A DNA stretch of 64,000 nt from Phaffia rhodozyma (Eukaryota; Basidiomycota; Tremellomycetes; Cystofilobasidiales; Mrakiaceae), in NCBI GenBank assembly GCA_014706385.1, contig JACGZH010000004.1, forward strand, positions 1,054,001-1,118,000. The letters run 5' to 3'. This document shows, in pieces, positions 34,509 through 44,559 of this stretch (positions are counted from its first letter, which is position 1; every line of letters starts with the position of its first letter). The notes beneath the pieces were generated by a model. The model was not told the DNA's origin and made no database searches. It worked only from the letters and a program-made list of their open reading frames with translations. A program made the translations under genes and the position numbers.

Positions 34509-35566
34509 TTAATCGACCAGATTATCTACTGCTGTATTCTCTTTCTCCAACCACGTCTTCCACCCTGTTTCTCCTGGATGCGGCAAGACGACAGGGTCGT
34601 TCTTCTCTCCCTCTCCGACTTTGCTTGAGGTGTCGTTTTTAGAGCCTGAGGATGAGGTTAAGGGAGAAGTAGAGGCAAGAATCGAGGACACGAGGAGTCG
34701 GTTGTACGTTGTTGTTGCTTGTTGAATTTTTTTGATTGTCCCTAGAAGAAACAGTATTTGGGGTAACCACAGTAGAAATGAGAAAGCTTAAGGATTGAAT
34801 CCCATTGTGAAGGAGAGGAAGCAGTGACCACTCACCAGAACATCGAATGACACGAGCGACAACTCTTTCTGAATTGATAGGACCGAGCATCGATAGCGCA
34901 GCCCAAACAGTTCTGTAGTGATCTCTTGCGCAACGTATAATGCACAAATTTGTTTGAGGGCAATAGTATTTCACTGTTGCCATTGAACGTATCAAACGAT
35001 CGAGAAGGGAAATAGTATGATATCCATTTCAAAACCGGCATCGGAGTAAAGAGACAGGAGCGACAAAAGAAAGAACAAACCGTTAGTTCCTCCACTAACT
35101 CTTCCCCAGCCGTCGTCTCCAAAGATCTGAATCACGCTGTTCTTGATCCCCAAGAAGATGGACTTCTCATCCAACGCTCTCCGCTTTCCTGTCTTTGAGT
35201 TCGGCGGAGGAGGCAGAAGCAAAGGCAGCACGTTCAAAGCAGGAAACAACAAGTCCTCTTCTACCGTGGTTTCTTCTTCTTCTCCGTCTTCATCTTGACT
35301 CTCATCAGAAGACAAACCGGACTTTGTGTGTGTTGTTTTTGTTCGTTTTGAGGGTCGAGGAGAGGATTCTACCGGGACAAACGAGTCGGGGGAGGATGAA
35401 GACAGAGAGGCCGAGGCTGAGGTTGGTTGGGACGTAGGAAAGAGAAACTCCACAAGGAGCCAACGATTCTGATCAGAGATAGAGATGGAAGGTCAGTCTA
35501 GCTGAAAGGCGGCACTGGAGATCGAGAACGGGCGAAGAAGACACGGTTCACCTTGAATCTAACCAT
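34509..35566 (-). CDS. POP5: Pop5 subunit of RNase P and RNase MRP
   Basis: Pop5 is a protein component of the ribonucleoproteins that process tRNA 5' ends and rRNA. Four exons (35552-35566, 35081-35468, 34836-34973, 34509-34741) join in phase to 257 residues. The signature start MVRFK joins NRWLLVEFLFP across the first intron, exactly as in Pop5 proteins. The middle has FLGIKNSVIQIFGDDGWGRV, then VKYYCPQTNLCIIRCARDHY and RTVWAALSMLG, then a basic GTIKKIQQATTTYN segment. Human POP5 is 163 residues. The excess here is a Ser-rich and acidic insert (residues about 20-85, including DESQDEDGEEEETTVEED) right after the first strand, plus a C-terminal extension ending ENTAVDNLVD. Confidence 0.9.
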
Positions 35567-36124
35567 GGCTAATGAACGAGTGAGAGTTGAAGTAAACCTG
35601 TTGATACAACAGGGAGAGAGAAAGTAGTAGAGGGTGGTTAAGCTGTGCAAAAATTCGAGTCACGTGCAAAGTTCCTCACGTGCCATGAATGAAACACTGG
35701 CGATGCCCACGTCATCACATTCGGGGTTTCACTCGGAGAGATCAACTGGGGAAGAAGAAGAGACGGATGAATGGCCAGGAAGAAAGGAAGTAACTGAAGA
35801 AGGAATAGAAGAAAGAGGTTATTCTATCATGCTGAATAGTAGCTTATAAGAACAGGGGTCTATTACTGGACAGTCAATCGGAATTCAAAAACATGCTCGA
35901 TATATGACCATCGGTGTTGAAGAGAAAGAGAGTGCGGAAGACGACGACGACGACGATGATGGTGGAGAAATGCCATGGTGATCGGAGCAACACAAGAAAA
36001 GGACGACGAATTTTTTCGAACCTCAGATCGCTTATATAGAACTTGGTCTTCCAGTTTTTAGTTCTTGTGTTCACTCACTCTCATCCACCCACTTGTTCAC
36101 CTTTCTTCCTTTATATCCTTTACA
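35567..36124. promoter_or_regulatory. Divergent region upstream of POP5 and the GH15 gene
   Basis: A 558-base spacer between divergent start codons contains two CACGTG hexamers, near 35661 and 35677, 17 bases apart. These are possible bHLH sites. A GAC repeat ((GAC)n-like, near 35940-35955) is also present. No gene was recognised. Confidence 0.5.
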
Positions 36125-39100
36125 ATGGTCCTTCCGATGGCAATGTTCGATCCGGCCGTCAAGCCAAGAGTTGTACCAGGAATCTCGAACCACGCCATGA
36201 TTGGAAACCTTCGGAGTGCCGCGTGAGTTTGAACGGTTGTCGCCCCTATGATCTGGCAAGCAATATCGTCGATCGGAGTGCTCATGTCGTATTTTCTTGA
36301 TGATGTGCAATTCTCTCAGAATGGTATCTGAAGATGCCTCGATCGAGAGTTACTGTGTGCCCTACTTTGATTCACCCAGGTTTGTTCTTGTTCTCGAGTT
36401 GTTATACTTCCTCAGCGAAATATCTGCCTTATGGCTGATCGTGTATCGATCGACGGTCCTTTCAGCGTGTTTGCCCGGATCGTGGACGCCAAGAAGGGGG
36501 GTCATTTCTCCATACAACCTAGAGACATGAAGTGTATGATCAAACAATCATATCTGCCATCTTCCAACGTACTCAGCACCAAAGTACGTCTTTTACTCTG
36601 CTCTCTCGTTGCCACGCGCGTACTGTCGCTTTGCTAACTCTTTGACCTCTAGTTCTTGCATGAAGACGCTGTTGGACAAGTCATCGACCTGCTTGTGCCT
36701 AAGAAGGCGATGGAACCTGGAAAGACACATCTGCCTTGGTTGATTCGGTCAGTTGGATCTAATTGTTTCTGTCTTTCACTTGAACTCTCAACCTGACGTT
36801 TCTTGATCGCCTCATCGTGCTCTCTACTTATAAATCACAGTCGGGTCAAGGTTCTCAGAGGAAAGATGACATTCCGACTCGAATGCGCGCCTGCCTTTAA
36901 CTACGCTCGAGATGAACATAAACTTGAAGTTCGTCTCCTTTTGTTGCTCTTTGCCCACACGACCTCCATCCATCTATATCCGCAACATCCTCACAGTTCT
37001 TTTTTTTCTCTGTGACGATAGATTATAGAGGACGACTCCCAAGTGGACAGTGGAAAATACAAAAAGCAAAAAGCACTATTTACCTCGTCGGATGTGACTA
37101 TGGACCTGAGAGTGGTCGTATCGGGAGAGAACATCACTTCAGAGGCAGCTCAAACTGAGGCTGAACAGGCAAAGATCAATGCTGGAACTGATGGAGGAAA
37201 GGAATTTCAAGGAGAAGGTGGACCCGAGGTTTGTGTCGGCTTCGATTTTCCACCCTGCACGAGTTACAAGTTTGTCCTTACAGTTGTCCCTACCACGGCT
37301 CGTCCTTATGTCGCTCAACTATAGGTCATTTTTAAAGAGTTAGATCTTAGCAAGGACGGTCTCCTAAGCAATGCGGTCTACTCCGAGTTTGAGGTGCGTT
37401 CTTCTCTATCCATACCTTCCGCGCTCTAGTTTCCTCCGACGTCTGCATCGATCTCACAACCATTGTATCAACTAAACAGGTCAACGCAGGGGAGATTGTT
37501 GATTTCATCTTCCGAGACATTCCTGTCGGCGGATTTGAGCTCAAGACAGAGAAAGGAAAAGCTACGATGGCCTTTGCTGAAGAGCTCGGCGTAAGCCTAG
37601 TTGATTTGACTAAGGCGGCTAGCAAAATTCGATCGCCGATAGACCCGGTTCTGAACGGTCATCTAGTGGAGAACCTCATCAGGGTGAGTTCGTCGTATTA
37701 TTTTTTTTGGTTCTGACACTAGAGTTTGATATGAGATTTCACCTCTCGACAACCTGTTGATCCTGATCTATCTATCGATTGTGATGGGAACGTAAACACA
37801 GAATACCACTCACTATTGGAAGAACTGGATTGCTAAATCAACTTATCGAGGTCGATGGAGAGAAGTGGTTCATCGACAGGCGCTCACCCTTAAGATGCTT
37901 ATCTATGAGGAAACGGGGGCCATCATCGTAAGTTTTATTTTCGTATTTTTAAACATTCTCTTTGCTCTCAAATATGATACTGAAGAGTTGAGATGTTCGT
38001 AAAACCGGATAGGCTGCGCCTACGTTCTCACTTCCAGAAGAAATTGGAGGAGAGAGGAACTGGGACTACCGGTATACTTGGATTCGAGATTCCTCTTTTT
38101 CATGTTATGCGTTTATTCGTTTGGGTTTCACCGACGAGGTTTGTTCTGCCCTTATGCCTGTTTTCAATTAGCGGCTTGCTGACGATTGTATCTTCTTTGG
38201 CTCTATCAAATAGGCTAATGCGTTCATGGAGTATCTTATGCGAGTTGCTACGGACGAGAGAGACGATGGGACCTTGCAGATTATGTATGAGCCCGTTCTT
38301 TTTTCTCTTCTAACCTATCTTCAGTATCAATCAGACTTCAGGCTATAGAGGTGTGCGTTAGCTAACACATTCCTATCTCAAATCATGTAGGTATACTATC
38401 CATGGTGGAAAGGTAAGTATTTAACCTCTTTCGTCTATAGACTAGGTTAAAACACGTTTTGAACGATAGTATAGACCATTTACGATTCGACCTCTGTGTT
38501 TTCCAGAAAGCGCCGGAGGAAGTCTTAGATCATTTGGCTGGACATAGAGATAGCCAGCCTGTCCGAATCGGAGTATGTCTTATTTTCTTTGTGATGAGAG
38601 TAATGCCTCTGATTACGCGTAACTCATTGCTTGTCGTCTATTGAAATCTGTCTTTCTAAATAAAAGAACGGAGCCGTGTAAGTCCTTGTTGGCTTTCGTT
38701 CGGTTCAGCTTCTCTATACTAATTCGTCTTGGGTCTGGCTCGCGCTTATTTCATCAGAGACCATCTTCAACTAGACATCTACGGTGAACTTCTCGATGCT
38801 GTATGTCTCTTGTGTTACCTTTTTATTGATCGATTCATGACAGAGGCTAATCTTGCATCTTCTATCTCATCAGATTTACTTGACGCAACGTATGTATGCT
38901 ACTAGAGATACGTACAAAAAGAAAAAAGAACTTAATGGCTGATTACCCTGTTATAAAATATCGTTGAATGGCATGTATAGGGTTGTCCAAGCCTTTATCT
39001 TGGGACCGGTAGGTTCCATTCTTGTACTTGATATTCATACGCCTACGGGTAAACCTGACACCCGCAATGTGATCTTGTTTAGATGGCGCGCTGTACGAAG

Positions 39101-40572
39101 AATGGTAGACTGGGTTTGCGATAGTTTGTCTCATTTTCCTTCCGCTCTCTAGTATAAACCCTCTCGAAAGAATATTTTTTTAAATTAGGTCGCTCGTAAT
39201 TGATTGCTTGCGGTTGATATAGACTGGGATCAACCTGATCTCTCCATCTGGGAGGTCCGAGATCAGAGTACGTCTTCTTTCATACGTCTACGTGTTCTTT
39301 CAGAGCGGCTCTCTAATTTATCGTCTCTTCAATGTCTCTATCTCTCTAGAGAAACACTTTGTGTACTCAAAGATCATGCTCTGGGTGGCGGTCGATCGAG
39401 GGATTAGGTTGTCAGAGAAACGGTCTCTGCCACTTCCTCAGAGGGAGAAATGGTTGGGTGTTCGAGACAAGATATATGGTTCGCCTCTTTCTTTCCATCC
39501 TAACTATGCGCGAGATTGGATTGTGTTCTGACGGGGTTTGTTGGGGTTTGATCTACAGAACAAGTGATGGAGAAAGGATGGAAGTTAGTTGTACCTGTGA
39601 TTGAATTGTCCTCATTTCGGCTCCTTCTGATCGAAGTTTTCTTTACGATGGACTGATTAGCGAGGAAAAGCAGTTCTTCGCTCAATCCTACGAGAACCTG
39701 GAGGTCCTCGAGTATGTTTCTTCCTAGCCCTGTTCATTGATGCGCACATGTCATATGTCTGACTGATGCCGAACATAAACTTTCTGATTACTTAGCTCGG
39801 CAGTCCTCGTCATGAGTCTCACGTTCTTCCTCTCTGCTGCCGATCCTCGGTTCAGGTCGACTTTGGAACAAATCCTGAAAGTACCGTACGTCTCTTCGCA
39901 GACTCATGCTTTCTTCTCTTTCGAGGATTATATATCTTGCACTTCTGATGAAGCGCCCTTGTGAAAACTAATTGAGCTAACATTCGGATTTGGCTATGTA
40001 TCCGGGGGGGATCTGTAGTGAGTTGGGAGGATTGACTTCGAACAACGTACGGATTTCTCCTTCTATCATTCTCATTCACCTTCTACATTTACTCACATAT
40101 CGATTTACTTTACATACGATGAACTGTCAAATCGGCTTAACATCGAGCAGTTGGTCCACCGGTATGACCAAGAGAAAGCGGAGGACGGAATGGATGGTAA
40201 AGAAGGAGCTTTCTCTCTCTGTACACTTTGGGCCGGTACGTCCTTTTGTTCTGCTTTGCTTTACATTTTATTTTATTCTGCAAAGAACGAACCTGACAGT
40301 CTGATTACCCGGGGTTCGTCTGGATTTCAAACGATATAAAACTTCTGATGAAAACAAAAGTTGAAGCGCTTACTAGAGCAGGAGAGTTCGATAAGGAGTG
40401 CGTAGAACGAGCAGAAACAATGTTTGAGGACTTCCTGGGATACGGTAACCACGTTGGTCTGTTCAGCGAAGAAATCTCGTTGGGAGGTGAGGGTTTAGGA
40501 AATCTTCCACAGGGCTTTTCGTCCATCACCTTGATCTCCACTGTTTTTAATTTGGATAGAAGAATGGGTTGA
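36125..40572 (+). CDS. Glycoside hydrolase family 15 enzyme, no signal peptide
   Basis: This is a glucoamylase/trehalase-clan inverting hydrolase. The start ATG 36125 gives [20 protein letters not shown]. Exon 2 (36320-36379) adds [17 protein letters not shown] and exon 3 starts [19 protein letters not shown], the N-terminal domain of intracellular GH15 proteins. The sequence continues [40 protein letters not shown] and [18 protein letters not shown]. The core follows with [35 protein letters not shown] (the WExR Glu is the expected catalytic acid), [33 protein letters not shown] and [10 protein letters not shown] plus [14 protein letters not shown]. The stop is TGA 40572. There are many introns, several with borders I did not fix. 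Without a signal peptide it is probably cytosolic, and its substrate (trehalose, glycogen fragments or another glucoside) cannot be read from sequence. Confidence 0.92.
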
Positions 40573-40955
40573 AAGAAGACTATCTGACTCAGTTGTATCT
40601 CGTTCCCAAGTTTCTTCAATTATTTATTCATCCCAAGATTAAATAGATTTCTTTGTAGTTCTTTTTGCTGTGTTTCTCTCTCGCACAGATTGTATCGATG
40701 GTATATTCTTTGGTTGTGCGTTCAATCAAGAGAGATCCGCTGAATGAAGAATGATACATAATATTCAGAAATTGAAAATGAAAATGAACAAGAGTGAAGG
40801 GATACGACATGTCAAGTAAGGCAGACGGGAAAACGCAAAGAAGGGGAGAAGAGTGGATGGGAAACATGTGAGGGTGTTAGAACGTCCATAGCAAATAAAA
40901 CAACAAATCAAGCAGATAGAGAAGAGGTGATGGAAGTATGGACAAAGAAGGAAGA
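40573..40955. other. Convergent 3' intergenic region
   Basis: Spacer of 383 bases between the GH15 stop and the stop of the CBS-PB1 gene. It is AT-rich with CTCTCTCGCACAGATTG-like sequence and no coding signal on either strand. Confidence 0.6.
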
Positions 40956-43900
40956 CTACTTCTTTCCCAGTCTTCCGACCACAAACACTCCAAGAACAAC
41001 CACCCCCAGGAATCCGATACTCGCTGGTAAGAGCAAATCTTTCGGGATCCCTGCCACCTTCTCTTCCTCCTCTCTCTCCGACTTTTTCGATGACGACGTG
41101 GGTAGTTCTGGAATAGGAGCCGGTGCAGAATGAGAATGAACCTTCGCGGAGGGGACCATTGCTGGTTCCAAAGCTGGGTCCACCGAAAATGCGGTCAATC
41201 GTTCGTTCAGCCCAGGTGTAGAAGCAGCCGCGACTTCCATCAGATCTTCCTCCGTCAAGGCAGGTAGGCCAGCCATAGTTCCGGGTGTTCCTACTGGAGG
41301 TGAAAATAGAGAGGAAGGAGCAGCAGAAGCTTCGGTAGCTTGTCGTTGAGCTTTCAAAGCATCTTCCCAAGCTTTCCCGCCGGAAAGGACGAGCAGGACT
41401 TTATCCGTCTTTTGGGCCCGGGCTACCGTGACAGCGTCTGTCACGTCGCTATCAGACGTCATGTGAACGAGATCGCCATCGTCGTCCGTGTAGGACAGAG
41501 TGAAATCAGCTGGGTCGGGCACGACGTGATCTTCCTCGGACGAAGGAAGGAAAAACGGGTCAGAGACTAGCTTGCCCCCTACAATCTCCCGAAGGTTCTC
41601 AATCATGTCCGACCTGGCTTGGAATCGGTGGGTTCGTCCACTGGGAGTCTTGAACTTGAAGACGTACGTTCCGTCATCGACCAGCACTGCCACTGGCGCG
41701 CTTACCGAAACAGATTGGCCATGCCCACCGACATCGGATCCATCGTCCTGCATTCCGACGGCAGAAGCAGAATCTCCAGGAAGGACCTCGGGCACGGAAG
41801 AGGCGTATGAGTCGTTTCGGATGTGCTGATTCCTTGACGGTGTTCGCAGTGCGTTGGGTGCAGAGGATGAAGCGGGTGCGTGAGAGCTCGAGATGCCGGA
41901 AATTGCATCGTCGTCCATTGCACCTCCAATGGACTCGAAGAACTTGCCCCACATCGGGCCTCCAGCGTCACTGCCCGTTCCGCTATCAGTGTTCATGTTG
42001 CCGATCTGTATGTGAAGCAAATTAGGTTATCAGTACAGGTGTGGATGATAAACAAACGCTACGAAGAGGAACCCCACCTGTTCAAGTGTAGCGTAGGTCA
42101 ACTTCAAGACGTCGACGATCCCGACCAACCGTGCTTCCGAATCAACCACAGGAAGATTGAGATAGTGCCCGTCTATTGAGCACGCGAAAAAGGAAGAGAT
42201 TATCGATGATTATCCAATCGAGCCAGATGTATGAAGAGAAGATGTTGAACATACTGTGCATCTTCTTTAGGGCGTCTTGCACGCTAAGCGTCGGCAAGGC
42301 GGTATCCGGATGAGGGGTCATCACCCTGACCACACTGCATCTGGTGGCATCGAGGCCAGCGGCAATCACCCTGAGCACAACATCCTTGCTGGTAAAGATA
42401 CCTACGATCTTGTTCTGACCACCGATGACCTCCATCACGCAGACAGCCGTTGTTCTTCGCTCTTTCATAAGAATAGCCGCTTCCCGGACGCTCGTTCGAG
42501 GTGAGACCGTCGCAGCTGGTTTCGATGGGTCAAGCACGGTCGTCAAGTCTGGCAAAGCCATCTTTTCTTTGAGTGAGTCTACATAAGCAAGCATGGCAGC
42601 TGCCTGAGGGTTATGGGCCATGTTGGGACCAAGCTCAGACTGAACGCCGGCCAAGGCAGCGGAAAGCTGAGCGGAAGCGCTCGAACCCCTCTCGACCTTG
42701 GCAAGTGCTTCGTGGAAGACTTTGGTAATGTCGAGCAGACCAACGACATCTCCCTCTTCATTACAAACAGGCTTGGATGATCAAAGAGCTATAGATGAGC
42801 AAGAGGGCTTGGTGATCTGGTGGAGGGGTATGATGCTGAAGACTCACTAAGTGTCGGAAGCCCCGAGACACCATGAGCTGGAGAGCTTCGGTGGCGCTTG
42901 TAGTATCTCGAGTAACCATAGGATTTCGGGTCATGATAGCGGAGACAGGAGTATTCCGAGGGTCTAGAGACTCGGCAGTGATCTTGATTGAAACGAAGAA
43001 GTAGACGGTTCAGCAAACAGAGGCGACTTTGGTTATAGTTGTCATGAATGTTCTTACCCTGAAAGCCAGATCTTTGGCGGTAAAAATTCCACTGAGCCCT
43101 TCCTCATCGTCGACAACCAACACACAGTCTGTCCTCTTTGCCGCACAAAGCTGACTAGCATCAGCTACGCTCATCCCTTCCGGCACCGTCAGAGCCGGGC
43201 TTGGCTTTAGCCCGGCGACCGTGCCCTTCTTGGGCACGGTTTGCTTTCGATGACTGTTGTTTCTGTTGTTTGAAGGGAACGCTCCGGTTCGCTTCCTTGA
43301 GAGTTCGGATTCAATCTTTTTTCGGATTGCCTGATGTGAGGTAAGAGTGAGATGAGTGATTTGTCATTGGTTACGACATCAGATATGTCAGTCAAATAGT
43401 CCAGTCTATTCAGGCGCATAGACACAGAACAGAACATGAGCAACGAGCACGAGCACGTCGTTCTAACAGTCTCCAAGACCAGAGAAGGCGGAGGGATCAT
43501 TGACAAGAAGATGAAGAGACAAGAAAAGATGGAGCGATTACACAAAGCGCTGATACCCAGATCAGGAACTGAATCTCGTCCGCATCTGATGTCTTCATCT
43601 CACACTCTCTCGATTCCCTCAAGGAAGCCAATCTCTATCTCCTTACATCATCCTCCGGGACTTTCTACAAATTCTCACTCAGAGCAGTGCGGAGAGAAAT
43701 TTATGAAAGTTGACGGAACAAGAGAGATCAAAGATGGAAGAACGATGATGACGAACTGACCTCGTCTCGTTTACCCTGCTTCAAACGGGTTCCTCGATCG
43801 GCAGGACTGTCCCTGCCTTGAAGGGGCGACTCCCTACCGCTAGTTTGAGAGAATACAGACCTAAAAGAGGAGAAATGTGCATGATAGACAGCAGAGAGAA

Positions 43901-44076
43901 TAAAAACAAAAGAAGACACAAAGAGAGGAACCACAACGGAACAAGATATCAACGTCTATCAGTCAACATGTTGATTGGCGATAGCCCTCAAGGGACTAAA
44001 CGACAAGATTCGCCAGCGAAAAAAGAACATACATGGGTGATTGAGCTGGATGAGATGGAACAGGGATCCTAGACAT
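40956..44076 (-). CDS. CBS-PB1 protein with C-terminal membrane anchor (Mug70-like)
   Basis: Seven exons (44033-44076, 43761-43860, 43058-43330, 42848-42982, 42255-42771, 42078-42172, 40956-42005) join in phase to 737 residues. A basic Ser/Arg-rich N-terminus is followed by four CBS motifs in two pairs. CBS1 ends LSGIFTAKDLAFR, CBS2 spans NTPVSAIMTRNPMVT to VVGLLDITKVFHEAL, CBS3 spans VLDPSKPAATVSPRTSVREA to KIVGIFTSKDVVLRV, and CBS4 spans MTPHPDTALPTLSVQDALKK to RLVGIVDVLKLTYATLE. A PB1-type domain follows (TYVFKFKTPSGRTHRFQAR to SDSDVTDAVTVARAQKTDKV). The last residues carry one hydrophobic helix (PASIGFLGVVVLGVFVVGRL) and end GKK, a tail-anchor pattern. S. pombe Mug70 has the CBS-PB1 order. 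CBS pairs usually bind adenine nucleotides. Role unknown. Confidence 0.87.
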
Positions 44077-44559
44077 GTACCAAGGCCGAGATGAAAGTAA
44101 GGGAACAAGAAGAGTGAGTAGGAAAAGGAAACAAGAAGGAAAGAAAGAGAGTCTGGAAAACGAGAAAGAGAAAAAGAAAGATGGAATGTTTAATGAGGAG
44201 ACGCGTCGCTTGTTTGGTTACGATTGGGTTACAATCGTTCGTAACCCTAACACGTATGAGACGCGTCCAACGCGACGTGTGCAGTGAGGAAGTACGGCTA
44301 CAACCCAAGTCTTGTGGCTGGTGTCCCTAGGACTTTATAGTCTTGCATTGTGATCGTCCATTTGTCAATAAGGTGGAGAAGCAGACACTCAGATAGGTAT
44401 CATAGTTTGTATGATTGACATCATATTCAATCAGCTGGGGAGGGATCATCTTCCTGAAGGAGAATGAATTGCACGTCTGACAGACGTTCTATCAATCGTT
44501 CTTCCGACTAAATGCACACTGATTCATACTTCATACATATACACGCGCATCAAATACCC
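44077..44559. other. Intergenic, promoter of the CBS-PB1 gene and 3' end of the RING-CH gene
   Basis: A 483-base spacer between two minus-strand genes. A pair of GACGCGTC/ACGCGT-type words occurs near 44200-44270 (ACGCGTCGCTTG, ACGCGTCC). ACGCGT is the core of MCB elements bound by fungal G1/S factors, so cell-cycle control of the CBS-PB1 gene is possible but unproven. Confidence 0.5.

Noticed and set aside
36097..36285. Minus-strand 62-codon frame starting [11 protein letters not shown]
   Set aside because: It is the antisense of the first GH15 exon, which matches the family and ends at a GTGAGT donor on the plus strand.
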